From contig CANMRM010000004.1 in assembly GCA_947500295.1 (NCBI GenBank), positions 311,663 to 375,662 of the forward strand: a stretch of 64,000 bases of DNA. The letters are read 5' to 3'. Below, one piece after another: positions 1 through 9,938 of the stretch. Origin of the DNA: an uncultured Kordiimonas sp. (GTDB taxonomy: Bacteria > Pseudomonadota > Alphaproteobacteria > Sphingomonadales > Kordiimonadaceae). Both the position numbers and the translations under genes were made by a program. Within the stretch, counting starts at the first letter, position 1. Every line of letters begins with the position of its first letter. Under the pieces are notes generated by a model that worked only from the letters and a program-made list of their open reading frames with translations, did not search any database and was not told the origin of the DNA.

Positions 1-1
1 G

Positions 2-289
2 AAAAGGCCGGTCGTTGTGGTTGGTCATTTCCCTTGGTATCGGCTTGTGGCTCAAACCGCGGGTCTGCAATCTTTTTGTCTGTCGCAAGAGGAAGTCGAA
101 GACCTTTCAAGGCCCGATTTATGGCACCGAAATCAGGAGTTCCTCAATTTTGTGTTGAGTGAGGGGGGCAGTTTTTTGCTTGCCACACCGCCGGCGCGCG
201 CGCGTTCGGGGTCCTGGTTTGAAAAGGAACTGCGCTATTTGGCTTCTTTTGAAGCAAAATTTATTTCACCGCGCTTCATCGGGTCTTGA
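2..289 (+). CDS. Hypothetical protein, C-terminal part (5' end outside window)
   Basis: The reading frame is open from base 2 to a TGA at 287-289, so the visible part is about 95 residues of a longer protein. An internal GTG at 17 could be a start, but the frame continues upstream with hydrophobic residues (VVVVGHFPWY), so a truncated gene is more likely. The sequence has an aromatic GHFPWY segment and an alanine/arginine-rich stretch (TPPARARSG). I recognise no family. The downstream bases up to 456 contain no convincing gene. Confidence 0.5.
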   Translation, partial: KRPVVVVGHFPWYRLVAQTAGLQSFCLSQEEVEDLSRPDLWHRNQEFLNFVLSEGGSFLLATPPARARSGSWFEKELRYLASFEAKFISPRFIGS

Positions 290-456
290 CGATTGTTGAC
301 CTGGGCTTTTATGAAGGAGCGGGTTTTGCAGGAGTGCCCAACCGCCGAAAGCCGACGCATCCTGTCTATAACATCAAAACCAAGACCTTTTGCTAACAGC
401 ATGGTTCTTCAGGACACAAGAGAGCGGTTGATGTCCGGTATATGGAGAGACATGTC

Positions 457-1110
457 ATGTCTACAGAAAGCATTAGCGGCGTCTACGACGCATTAATAAC
501 TTTCCTGAAAACCGAAGCGCGTCAGCTTCACAAAAAAGCCGATGCAGGTGAACAGAGCGCGGTTCTACGCCTGCAAGCCAATGCACCGGCTGTTATGGTT
601 GGCAGCGAAATTCAACGCAAGCACGCACTTGCCACAATCGCCCGGGAAATTGGCTTTCCTAACTGGAAGGCCGTTGTCGACTGTTTCGATGAAAACGCAA
701 CTGGAGACTTCGCTGCCTTCCTGCACCCCAAGCGATGCCATGTGTACTGGAACATATGGCTTGCGCATTATGATGAAGCAAAAAAGGTGCATGCTGACCA
801 TGGCGGTTACTTGTTGTCCTATGCAAGTCAGTTTTTGGTTGTGGAGGGTGACTACATAAGGTCACTGGGCTTGGACCCGCTTGATCCTCGTTGGGAGGCC
901 GTTGGTCGCGACTGGCATCAACCCAAGGATTATAGCGCGCTCGGAGTTTGCTCTGGAGATTGCGAAAGCCCATCTGCGTGTTGTGCGGCCCCAAGCCGTA
1001 GCAGCGTAGTCAAACGTTATGTCGAGGGCGGAAGGACCTGCCCTCGATTTGTCAAAATTGTTCCACATTTATTGTTCATGAAACATATATCAGCCTGCCG
1101 AACGCGTTGA
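457..1110 (+). CDS. Conserved hypothetical protein, probable 3' frameshift
   Basis: The start is set at ATG 457 rather than the in-frame ATG 442, because GGAGAG at 444-449 sits at ribosome-binding distance from 457. The N-terminal half is helical and has an RKHALATIAREIGFPNW segment like the short helical motif found in some glyoxalase-superfamily proteins. The middle (HVYWNIWLAHYDEA, HGGYLLSYASQFLVV, LGLDPLDPRWEAVGRDW) looks well conserved. After about residue 160 the frame becomes cysteine- and serine-rich and unlike a protein tail. The +1 frame from about 932 instead reads ARSEFALEIAKAHLRVVRP and stops at 1007-1009, so a single-base indel near 930-936 is likely. Function unknown. Confidence 0.6.
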   Translation: MSTESISGVYDALITFLKTEARQLHKKADAGEQSAVLRLQANAPAVMVGSEIQRKHALATIAREIGFPNWKAVVDCFDENATGDFAAFLHPKRCHVYWNIWLAHYDEAKKVHADHGGYLLSYASQFLVVEGDYIRSLGLDPLDPRWEAVGRDWHQPKDYSALGVCSGDCESPSACCAAPSRSSVVKRYVEGGRTCPRFVKIVPHLLFMKHISACRTR

Positions 1111-1125
1111 AATTAGAGGACGAAC

Positions 1126-2304
1126 ATGCGAACGATGCTCCTGGTCCTTGTCTTCATTTTATTGTCAGCCACAGAGAGTGCGCCTGAACTGCGGGTCCAT
1201 AAATCCAAGGCATACGGGGATTATTTTCGCCACTACCTTGAAAAGGAAGTGATCGATCGACAGGTTGCACAAGAAGTTGTTTGGAATGCTTTGTTCGCCG
1301 GGCGCTATGACTTTTTGCCAAAACTGGACCGCAGCAACCTCTGGCCGCTGGTCAGAGAGTGTGCAGTGGAAGGTGCGAGCCCTGTTGCTGAGCCCTTCGC
1401 TCGCGTGCTGAAGGAGGCGGCTTCCCATCGTGTGATGGCCTTCAATGAAGACCATTACGACCTGCGGCAGCGTTTCTTCCTATTGCAGAATCTGGAGGCC
1501 TTCTGGGCAGCAGGGTACCGGCATATTGGCTATGAGGCCTTATGGGCCGGAGAGCCGGGCGAAAACTTTGCAGAGACCCTTCACGCAGGCTTTTTCTTCA
1601 ATGAAGCCGTGATGGCTGCGACCATGAGAAAGGCGCGGGCGCTTGGTTTTGAAATCTTTGCTTATGAGAGCCAAGAGCGCATATATGCTGACACCGATTG
1701 GGCCGATGCCATGAATATTCGGGAAGCAGGTCAAGCAAAACGGATCGCCGAGTATATGTCCGGAGTGCCAGAGAATGAACAGGTTCTTCTTTGGGCTGGC
1801 GGGCATCATATTACCAAGCGAACGGATCAAACGTTGGAGGGCCGGTCAATTGTCTGGATGGCGGCACGCCTTAAACGTGATCATAAGATTGACGCCTATT
1901 CGGTTGATCTGACGAACTGTCAGTATTCGGCTGGTAATGAAAACGATCCGGCAAGAGGGTATGAGCAGGTTGATGGCAATTGGCAGGTAAGTAACTTGTT
2001 TGAGCAGTGGGGTGTGGACGCCCAGTTCCATCTGCCGGTGGTTGTCGATGGTTATACTCCGGATCGCTATCGGAAACATATCGGTCGGCAAACCGAGGTT
2101 CCCAGGGTCTTGCGCGAGCTTTCAGATACGCTTTTTGTGCAAGCGTTTGCCTCTGAAGAGCCAGAGACCGCGACCGCATATGATAGTATTTTGATGTTTC
2201 CCGGGGAAGCGCTGCCCCTGTATTTACCTGCCGGTGACTTCAAGTTGGAAGGCTATGGCTCGGATGGCACGCGCTTGGGTGCCATCGACATAACGGTTGA
2301 GTGA
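1126..2304 (+). CDS. Secreted ChaN/TIKI/TraB-superfamily-like protein
   Basis: A 392-residue protein with an N-terminal hydrophobic signal segment (about residues 1-18), preceded by GAGGA just upstream of ATG 1126. It has two separated acidic/histidine motifs typical of the Tiki/TraB/ChaN/EreA superfamily: FNEDHYDLRQ near residue 106 (Glu-Asp-His) and WAGGHHITK near residue 222. In that superfamily these motifs form a metal- or haem-binding site or peptidase-like active site. The protein is probably periplasmic. It is not obviously in an operon, since groES follows after a separate promoter. The superfamily call is by motif only and the substrate cannot be inferred. Confidence 0.5.
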   Translation: MRTMLLVLVFILLSATESAPELRVHKSKAYGDYFRHYLEKEVIDRQVAQEVVWNALFAGRYDFLPKLDRSNLWPLVRECAVEGASPVAEPFARVLKEAASHRVMAFNEDHYDLRQRFFLLQNLEAFWAAGYRHIGYEALWAGEPGENFAETLHAGFFFNEAVMAATMRKARALGFEIFAYESQERIYADTDWADAMNIREAGQAKRIAEYMSGVPENEQVLLWAGGHHITKRTDQTLEGRSIVWMAARLKRDHKIDAYSVDLTNCQYSAGNENDPARGYEQVDGNWQVSNLFEQWGVDAQFHLPVVVDGYTPDRYRKHIGRQTEVPRVLRELSDTLFVQAFASEEPETATAYDSILMFPGEALPLYLPAGDFKLEGYGSDGTRLGAIDITVE

Positions 2305-2340
2305 GAACGCCACTGGCACAAAAAAATAACCCTTTTGGGG

Positions 2341-2369
2341 TTGAACCGGGTGCACCAATCTCCTAAATA
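2341..2369 (+). promoter_or_regulatory. Promoter of groES-groEL
   Basis: TTGAAC (2341-2346) and TAAATA (2364-2369) are separated by 17 bp. Transcription would start near 2376, immediately before the CIRCE element. The -35 could also serve the heat-shock sigma factor RpoH, whose alphaproteobacterial -35 contains CTTGAA-like sequence; that part is inference. Confidence 0.6.
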
Positions 2370-2379
2370 CAGGCACGCA

Positions 2380-2406
2380 TTAGCACTCCATAGGGGTGAG
2401 TGCTAA
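2380..2406 (+). promoter_or_regulatory. CIRCE operator (HrcA-binding inverted repeat)
   Basis: TTAGCACTC at 2380-2388 and GAGTGCTAA at 2398-2406 form a perfect 9-bp inverted repeat with a 9-bp spacer, the exact CIRCE consensus. CIRCE is bound by the repressor HrcA and lies in front of groESL in many alphaproteobacteria. Here it sits just downstream of the -10 hexamer, where a bound repressor would block transcription. hrcA itself is not in the window. Confidence 0.95.
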
Positions 2407-2443
2407 CAAATCATATTCCGGTTTATCAATTAGGAGACAAACC

Positions 2444-2731
2444 ATGGCTTTTCGTCCGCTTCATGACCGTGTTCTGGTCAAGCGTCTTGAAAGCGAAGCT
2501 AAAACTGCTGGCGGCATCATTCTGCCAGACACCGCTCAGGAAAAACCTTCAGAAGGCGAAGTGATCGCCGTTGGCGCAGGCAGCAAAGCCGAAGACGGTG
2601 CTGTTACGCCGCTGGACGTTAAAGTTGGCGACAAGATTTTGTTCGGCAAATGGTCCGGCACCGAAGTCAAGCTTGACGGTGAAGACCTGCTGATCATGCA
2701 GGAAAAAGACATCATGGGCATCATCGAGTAA
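2444..2731 (+). CDS. groS: Co-chaperonin GroES
   Basis: A 95-residue protein of normal GroES length, starting [12 protein letters not shown] and ending in the conserved KDIMGIIE tail. GroES forms the heptameric lid of the GroEL folding chamber in the cytoplasm; the mobile loop region ([17 protein letters not shown]) is intact. The start at ATG 2444 has a GGAG ribosome-binding site at 2433-2436; a longer in-frame extension to 2396 would overlap the CIRCE operator and is rejected. It is followed by groEL after 60 bp. Confidence 0.97.
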   Translation: MAFRPLHDRVLVKRLESEAKTAGGIILPDTAQEKPSEGEVIAVGAGSKAEDGAVTPLDVKVGDKILFGKWSGTEVKLDGEDLLIMQEKDIMGIIE

Positions 2732-2773
2732 CTGCTCGATACCCAGTCTCTCCATATATAACTTTAATTCTGA

Positions 2774-4444
<1,671 letters not shown>

Positions 4445-4472
4445 GCCACTTATCCATCTGTTCGAGCTGTTG

Positions 4473-4504
4473 GCCCCTCGGCGCTTTGCCGGGGGGCTTT
4501 TTTT
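4473..4504 (+). terminator. Rho-independent terminator after groEL
   Basis: A 10-bp GC-rich stem (4473-4482 with 4488-4497, one G-T type pair) closes a 5-base loop and is followed by seven T residues. It ends the groESL transcript; the next gene starts 38 bp further on. Confidence 0.9.
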
Positions 4505-4541
4505 GTTTACGCTACGTCGACTTCAAATATGGAGCGGCGTG

Positions 4542-5198
4542 ATGGCTGGGCTCGACCTGAAATCAATCGAAAAACAGTTCCGCAAAATCTGGAATCGATC
4601 CGCTTCCGGCGTGCTTGGGGACCTGCCTGAGTTTGATACTGACCTATGGCTGTCGCAGGCACTGGAAATCCTCAAACCGATCGCGATAGATGCGCCGCTC
4701 TTTCGCGAAACCGCGCCTGGCCTCAGGTTGCCGCTAGCCGGTGCCATAAATGTCATGGTGTTGTTTAAACTCCTGTCGGAAAAGAATATTTCGCCAGAGG
4801 AAATCAAAAGTCTGAGCGACAAAATTCTCAAGCTGGAAATCGATCGTTTTCCTGTCCTTGCAAGGCGCGTGTCTACATGGTTCCTGTTCACCAGCGTCGC
4901 AGCCAGGATGACCCGCCACTATGCAGACAGGTCAAACAAGGCCGATGAGCGACAATTTAAGCTGCAGTATGTAGATACAGGCGAGAATTCGTTTGGCATG
5001 AATATTACACAGTGTGCCATTTGTCGGTTGGCGGGTAGGCACGATATGAGTTCCATGGTGCCCTATATTTGTTCGATCGATGGCATGCTCTCTGAAATGC
5101 TGGGATGGGGATTGAAACGAACGCAAACAATTGCTGGTGGTGCCGAGCATTGTGACTTTGTCTTCCGAAAAGGTGCCCCAACGGAACTTGAGGCTTAG
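4542..5198 (+). CDS. L-2-amino-thiazoline-4-carboxylic acid hydrolase family protein
   Basis: A 218-residue cytoplasmic protein. The C-terminal part has the pattern typical of the ATC hydrolase family: an MNITQCAIC segment, a CSIDG segment, and GLKRTQTIAGGAEHCDF near the end. Characterised members hydrolyse 2-amino-thiazoline-4-carboxylate to S-carbamoyl-cysteine in some Pseudomonas cysteine pathways; most homologues are uncharacterised. The start is ATG 4542 with GGAG at 4531-4534; the longer frame would run through the groEL terminator. No thiazoline pathway partner gene is nearby, so the substrate is open. Confidence 0.65.
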   Translation: MAGLDLKSIEKQFRKIWNRSASGVLGDLPEFDTDLWLSQALEILKPIAIDAPLFRETAPGLRLPLAGAINVMVLFKLLSEKNISPEEIKSLSDKILKLEIDRFPVLARRVSTWFLFTSVAARMTRHYADRSNKADERQFKLQYVDTGENSFGMNITQCAICRLAGRHDMSSMVPYICSIDGMLSEMLGWGLKRTQTIAGGAEHCDFVFRKGAPTELEA

Positions 5199-5312
5199 AA
5201 GCAGCTTGTGTTTACGCGTAGCCGATCAGCCGCGCTCCAAACCATAGATGGCTTGCCATCCGTCTCGAAAGTCATAGAGTGGGCAAACTTTATTTATCTG
5301 TTGGGGACTCTG

Positions 5313-6257
5313 ATGCCTTTATATTTATTCAGTAAAACTCTCGCTGCTTCCATGTTTGTGGTCTTGTCGATTGAGGCCAGCCCCGTTGCCGCCACGGATT
5401 TTGACCGGGATACCGCCCTTGAAACTGTCAAAACCCTGGCAGCGGATGAAATGGGCGGTCGCGCCGCCGGTACAGAGGGTAATGCCATGGCACGCACGTA
5501 CCTGTTGGACAGAATTGCAGCCCTTGACCTTTCTCCTGTGGGCCCAACCTTCGAACATAGTTTTCGTTTCTCCCGGGATGTGGAGGGGCAGGATCCTGTT
5601 GAGGTGACCGGGACCAACCTGTTGTTCCGGATGGAGGGTTCGGCAAACAGTGAACGGACGATCGTCATTTCAGCACACTATGATCATGTCGGAACCCGGA
5701 ACGGTGAGATATATAACGGCGCAGACGACAACGCGTCGGGCGTGGCCGGTGTGCTTGCGATTGCTGAACATTTCAAGGCCAATCCCCCCGTTAATGATGT
5801 GATATTCGCCTTGTTTGATGCTGAGGAGATGGGCCTGCAGGGCGCTCGGGCGTTTGTACGCAACAAAGACCTCATCGATAGCAATATCGCGTTCAATATC
5901 AATTTCGATATGCTGAGCCGAAGCGACAAAAACGAACTGTATGTCGCCGGTGTTTTCCACCGCCCCGACCTGAAGCCCGTTGTTGAACGCATTGCGGGCA
6001 GTGTGCCAGTGACATTGCTGATGGGCCATGACGACCCGGCCCTGGGCAATAACGACTGGACCTTCTCGTCCGATCATGGGCCCTTTCACCGGGCCGGTAT
6101 CCCGTTTCTATATTTTGGTGTAGAGGATCATCCGCATTATCACCGTCCCTCGGACGAATGGGATACGGTGCCGACCGACTTTTTCCTCAGGTCTCTGGAA
6201 ACAGTGGTCACGGCCGCCAGCGAAATTGATGCTTCACTGAGTCTACTGGCTCAGTGA
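5313..6257 (+). CDS. Secreted M28-family metallopeptidase
   Basis: A 314-residue protein with an N-terminal signal peptide (MPLYLFSKTLAASMFVVLSIEASPVAA) when started at ATG 5313, which follows GGGGAC. Upstream in-frame starts at 5208 would add a non-hydrophobic extension before the signal. The metallopeptidase core shows the five M28 zinc ligands and catalytic residues: His in SAHYDHVG, Asp in GADDNASG, the Glu pair in DAEEMG, Asp in NFDMLSR and His in HPHYHRPSD. M28 enzymes are aminopeptidases or glutaminyl-cyclase-like enzymes using two zinc ions. Location is probably periplasmic; the peptide substrate is unknown. Confidence 0.88.
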   Translation: MPLYLFSKTLAASMFVVLSIEASPVAATDFDRDTALETVKTLAADEMGGRAAGTEGNAMARTYLLDRIAALDLSPVGPTFEHSFRFSRDVEGQDPVEVTGTNLLFRMEGSANSERTIVISAHYDHVGTRNGEIYNGADDNASGVAGVLAIAEHFKANPPVNDVIFALFDAEEMGLQGARAFVRNKDLIDSNIAFNINFDMLSRSDKNELYVAGVFHRPDLKPVVERIAGSVPVTLLMGHDDPALGNNDWTFSSDHGPFHRAGIPFLYFGVEDHPHYHRPSDEWDTVPTDFFLRSLETVVTAASEIDASLSLLAQ

Positions 6258-6468
6258 AACGCACCTGAAGAGCACACCATCTAAAGAAAGGCTGGATTTT
6301 TCCATCGCTTGACTATAGGGTTCCGGCGATTTGAACACAAAATCGTAACAGGGCTTATGATAAACACGCTCCATATCAATCGGTTAAACCGACTGCGACG
6401 ACGCTAAGGGACGGATTTAAAACCTTTGTTGTCCACGGCGCATGTGCGCCCTTGATATGGAAAAAGCG

Positions 6469-7032
6469 ATGTTCACGTTCGATCAGGAACGGATATCCGA
6501 TGCGGCGGATATCACCTCAATTCTCAATACTGTCTTTGGTGCGGATCGGAAAAAGAAAGCTTCCTATGCCTTGCGGCAATCTGTGAAGCCTGTTGATTCC
6601 CTTTGTAGGGTCGCCCGGCATGAGCACGGTATTGCTGCCACGGTTCGGTTTTGGCCGGTGACAGTGAGTGATTTGCTGACCGGAAAGGAAACCACTTCAC
6701 TGCTGCTGGGCCCTCTTGCTGTCCGTCCGGAATTTCAGGGATGCGGGATTGGCTCTCAGTTGGTTGATCACGCTCTGGAGTTGGCTGCAGGGCAGGGGCA
6801 TGAGCGCATTCTGCTTGTTGGGGAGCAGAACTACTACGAGCGTTTTGGATTTGTGCCCGTTTTGCCCAGTTTCATCACGCTGCCCGGGGGGCAGGACGCA
6901 CGCCGCCTGCTCGTAAAGCAGTCAGCGCGACTGTCATCCTTACCGGCGGTGGGGACGCTGACACCCTGGAAAAAGCAAAACTCGCTGGCGTTGCCGCAGG
7001 CCCAAAACCAGCAGCAGATGTATGCGGCGTGA
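6469..7032 (+). CDS. GNAT family N-acetyltransferase (YhbS-like)
   Basis: A protein of about 187 residues with the GNAT acetyl-CoA-binding signature LAVRPEFQGCGIGSQLVDHAL and the C-terminal NYYERFGFVPV element seen in YhbS-like members. Three in-frame starts exist (6442, 6457, 6469). The first lies inside a 14-bp palindrome (6437-6450) without a ribosome-binding site, while 6469 follows GGAAAA and gives a normal domain start. It transfers an acetyl group from acetyl-CoA to an unknown amine. The glutamine-rich tail (QAQNQQQM) is unusual. It is separated by 57 bp from the DUF1285 gene. Confidence 0.8.
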   Translation: MFTFDQERISDAADITSILNTVFGADRKKKASYALRQSVKPVDSLCRVARHEHGIAATVRFWPVTVSDLLTGKETTSLLLGPLAVRPEFQGCGIGSQLVDHALELAAGQGHERILLVGEQNYYERFGFVPVLPSFITLPGGQDARRLLVKQSARLSSLPAVGTLTPWKKQNSLALPQAQNQQQMYAA

Positions 7033-7089
7033 CACAGGCCTTTTCTTAAATGCCTTCAACGCCATATAATGGGTTGAGGAGACAAGAGT

Positions 7090-7686
7090 ATGTCGGACGC
7101 ACAGGTAAAACAGAGCTTTGATCTGTCAGAGTTCATGAAACAGGTAGGAGAGCAATCCTATCCGCCTGTCCATAAATGGAATCCTGATTTCTGCGGCGAC
7201 ATCGATATGCGTATCGCGAGTGATGGCACGTGGTTTTACATGGGAACGCCGATCGGCAGACAGAAGATGGTTCGCTTGTTCTCTTCCGTGCTGCGCAAAG
7301 ATGAAGACGGCAAAACCTACCTTGTTACGCCGGTCGAAAAAATTGGTATTACGGTTGAAGATGCCCCCTTTGTGGCAGTATCCGTTGAAGTGGCGGATGA
7401 CGGGGGGGAACAGTCTGTGTGCTTCACAACCAACGTTGGGGATCAGGTGGTTGCGGGGCCGGAAAATCCGATCCGTGTTGACGTCGACACGGAAACTGGT
7501 GAACCGCGACCCTACATTCTTGTACGTGACCGCCTGGAAGCCCTGATCTCGCGCAATGTCTATTATCAGTTGGTCGAGTTAAGTGACATAGTCGAGGCGG
7601 ACGGCAAAAGTAGCTGTTCAATAGAAAGCAGGGGCGTGCGTTTTTCGCTTGGTGAATGGCAATTTGGCGAGGGTGCGTCTGTATGA
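7090..7686 (+). CDS. DUF1285 domain-containing protein
   Basis: A 198-residue protein with the strongly conserved DUF1285 block PPVHKWNPDFCGDIDMRI followed by GTWFYMGTPIGR and LVTPVEKIGITVEDAPFVAV. The biochemical role of the family is not known. A GAGGAGA ribosome-binding site precedes ATG 7090. Its stop overlaps the start of the Nudix hydrolase gene (ATGA), so the two are translationally coupled; this order is common in alphaproteobacteria and suggests one transcript running to the tRNA nucleotidyltransferase. Confidence 0.9.
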   Translation: MSDAQVKQSFDLSEFMKQVGEQSYPPVHKWNPDFCGDIDMRIASDGTWFYMGTPIGRQKMVRLFSSVLRKDEDGKTYLVTPVEKIGITVEDAPFVAVSVEVADDGGEQSVCFTTNVGDQVVAGPENPIRVDVDTETGEPRPYILVRDRLEALISRNVYYQLVELSDIVEADGKSSCSIESRGVRFSLGEWQFGEGASV

Positions 7687-8306
7687 TCGAAAGCTGGATT
7701 AAACAGGCACTGTCTTCGCGCAATCCAGCGGCGCGCGGCGCGCGAAGCGATTTTGACCTCAACCGGGAAAGAGACGCCGACCACCTGTTGCAGGAACCGG
7801 TGCGCAAAGCTGCCGTACTTGTGCCCATAGTCACCTATGAAGACGATATAACGATCCTGCTGACAAAACGAACGGAACATCTGGCGAAGCATGCCGGCCA
7901 GGTCAGTTTTCCGGGCGGCAGCATCGATCCCGGCGACGAGAATGCCGTGGCAGCCGCCCTGAGGGAAGCCGATGAGGAAATTGGCCTGAGTGCAGATCAC
8001 GTCAATGTTCACGGCAGCCTGGATACCTATAGAACAGGCACCGGCTTCGAGATCACGCCTGTTGTGGCAACCATCCAGCCCGGCTTTTCGCTTCAGATTG
8101 ATGACGGTGAAGTTGCTGATGTTTTTGAAGTGCCATTTGACTTTATTATGGACCGGAGCAACCACCAGCGCCAAAGCGCGGTCTGGCGCGGCCGCCGCCG
8201 ACACTATTATGCCATGCCTTACGATGGTTATTTCATTTGGGGGGCGACCGCTGCTATGCTGGTTAATCTGGTTGATGTCCTTGAAGCCGCGCGTGAGGAG
8301 GCATGA
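7683..8306 (+). CDS. CoA pyrophosphatase-type Nudix hydrolase
   Basis: A 207-residue enzyme. The Nudix box is complete (GGSIDPGDENAVAAALREADEEIGL region, with the catalytic READEE core) and is preceded by the LLTKRTEHLAKHAGQVSFPGG segment typical of the CoA pyrophosphatase (NudL/YeaB) subgroup. Members cleave CoA or its derivatives to phosphopantetheine and adenosine 3',5'-bisphosphate using Mg or Mn. The start at 7683 overlaps the DUF1285 stop. It belongs to the DUF1285 - Nudix - membrane protein - cca operon. Confidence 0.88.
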   Translation: MIESWIKQALSSRNPAARGARSDFDLNRERDADHLLQEPVRKAAVLVPIVTYEDDITILLTKRTEHLAKHAGQVSFPGGSIDPGDENAVAAALREADEEIGLSADHVNVHGSLDTYRTGTGFEITPVVATIQPGFSLQIDDGEVADVFEVPFDFIMDRSNHQRQSAVWRGRRRHYYAMPYDGYFIWGATAAMLVNLVDVLEAAREEA

Positions 8307-8307
8307 A

Positions 8308-8685
8308 ATGGCCTTGCTGTTGAGAATTGTTCTGGTTTTAATCCCGATTGTCGCGGTGCTGGCGTGGTTGCGCTGGCGGATGAAGCGTGATCTCGATGAA
8401 GAAGTACGGCTTGCCGAGTTCAAACGATTGAAAATCAGCTTTGTCTGTTTGACGGTTGTCCTTTTGTTTGCTGGTCTCGGACTTCGGTTTCTGAACGATA
8501 CGTCTGGAAACGTTGATGAAGTCTATGTGCCAGCACGTGTGGAAAATGGTGTACTTATCCCCGGCAAGTTCGTGCCGAAAGAGGAACTGGAAGCGCAAAA
8601 CCCGAACCCGGCGAAGCCGCAGCCATCCCCAGAGGAGGATGATCCAGAGGGTGTGCCCGATGGGGGAGGGGCGGGTGCTTCTTGA
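8308..8685 (+). CDS. Small membrane protein, DUF6111-like
   Basis: A 125-residue protein with two predicted membrane segments (about residues 3-19 and 44-60) and a hydrophilic proline- and glutamate-rich C-terminus (NPAKPQPSPEEDD). It starts one base after the Nudix gene ends, with GAGGAGG upstream, and its end overlaps the start of cca by about 25 bp in another frame. Proteins in this position in alphaproteobacteria are usually labelled DUF6111; I assign it by position and topology rather than by a clear motif. Confidence 0.65.
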   Translation: MALLLRIVLVLIPIVAVLAWLRWRMKRDLDEEVRLAEFKRLKISFVCLTVVLLFAGLGLRFLNDTSGNVDEVYVPARVENGVLIPGKFVPKEELEAQNPNPAKPQPSPEEDDPEGVPDGGGAGAS

Positions 8686-9865
8686 GCCCCCGGCAGACTG
8701 GAGCCCTGCGTGGCTGACATCTGAGGTCTCCCGACAAATCATCTCCGCGCTTGGGAAAGAAAACGTGCGCTTTGTAGGCGGTGCCGTTCGGGACAGTCTC
8801 CTGGGCCAAACCGCCTGTGACATAGACATGGCAACAATACACAGTCCGGAAAAGGTCTGCGAATTGTTGCGGGAAAAAGGCATCAAAGCAATCGGAACGG
8901 GAATGCAACATGGTACGGTAACCGCCGTCTGGAAGGGGCATTCATGTGAAATCACGACACTGCGTCGCGACATGGAAACTGACGGCCGCCATGCCAAAGT
9001 TGCCTTCACGGATGATTGGCAGGAAGACGCCAAGCGTCGTGATTTCACCATCAACGCCCTTTATGCGACGGCAGATCGGCAGATTTTTGATCCCTTTGAT
9101 GGACTTGAGGACCTGAAGCACAATCGTGTGCGTTTCATCGGTGATGCGGAAACCCGAATCAGGGAAGACGCACTCAGGATTTATCGTTTTTTCCGTTTTT
9201 CCGCTCGTTTTGGAACACAGCTTGACGCGGAGGGTCTTGCTGCCTGCCGGGCCCGGTCCGCGGATGTCAGCGGTTTGTCGCGCGAGCGCGTGCGCGACGA
9301 ACTACTGAAGCTTTTGTCGGTATCCGATCCGAGACCGTATGTAAAACAGATGGCCGCCATCGGCATTTTGCCAACAATCGAAGGCTCACTCCCTTCTCTG
9401 GTCTGCTTTAACGGTCATGTCGCAAAAGAACTGAATGTTGGTGGCAAGACGCGCTCTGTGACAAAATTGTCTGCTTTGTATGCCGACTGTTCAGTAGATG
9501 CCATTGCTCATTATTTCAGGCTGTCCAACAAGCAAGGAGACTTCATGCGATCCGTTCGGGCAGTCCTGCAGGTATTGACAGAAAAGGCTCCGATTGGATA
9601 CTTGCTCTATCGCTATGGTACACCCGCCCTGCGCGAAGCACTGGCTGTGTATTCGGGCGACAATCGTAGCATTCTGGTTGAAGAGGCAGGGAATTGGGAC
9701 CACCCCGGGTTTCCCGTTTCAGGTAAGGATTTGTTGGCGCGCGGATTCGTCTCGGGAGAAGCGTTGGGTAAAGCTTTAGAGGTGCTCGAGCAGCGCTGGA
9801 TTGACAGTGGTTTCAAGCTCTCGCGTAAGGAATTGCTGCAGGACATGCCGCTTCCGCCACCTTAA
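8660..9865 (+). CDS. cca: CCA tRNA nucleotidyltransferase
   Basis: A 401-residue class II nucleotidyltransferase that adds or repairs the 3' CCA end of tRNAs. The head domain has FVGGAVRDSLLG, the catalytic DIDMA acidic pair and the RRDFTINALYA motif, followed by RIREDALRIYRFFRF and RERVRDELLKLL of the neck. The start could be ATG 8660 or the in-frame GTG 8675, which follows a GGAGGGG sequence. It overlaps the preceding membrane-protein gene and closes the operon. Confidence 0.93.
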   Translation: MGEGRVLLEPPADWSPAWLTSEVSRQIISALGKENVRFVGGAVRDSLLGQTACDIDMATIHSPEKVCELLREKGIKAIGTGMQHGTVTAVWKGHSCEITTLRRDMETDGRHAKVAFTDDWQEDAKRRDFTINALYATADRQIFDPFDGLEDLKHNRVRFIGDAETRIREDALRIYRFFRFSARFGTQLDAEGLAACRARSADVSGLSRERVRDELLKLLSVSDPRPYVKQMAAIGILPTIEGSLPSLVCFNGHVAKELNVGGKTRSVTKLSALYADCSVDAIAHYFRLSNKQGDFMRSVRAVLQVLTEKAPIGYLLYRYGTPALREALAVYSGDNRSILVEEAGNWDHPGFPVSGKDLLARGFVSGEALGKALEVLEQRWIDSGFKLSRKELLQDMPLPPP

Positions 9866-9938
9866 ATAAAAACTGTTTATTGCCCCGGTGGGAATGCAAA
9901 ATCAAAGCTAGGTGCGTAATTCAGCAGGAAATTCATTA

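Noticed and set aside
293-496. 67-codon ORF between the first two genes
   Set aside because: No ribosome-binding site, and it overlaps the better-supported gene starting at 457.
2328-2345. Small AACCC/GGGTT hairpin before the groES promoter
   Set aside because: A 5-bp stem without a T run that overlaps the -35; not a credible terminator.
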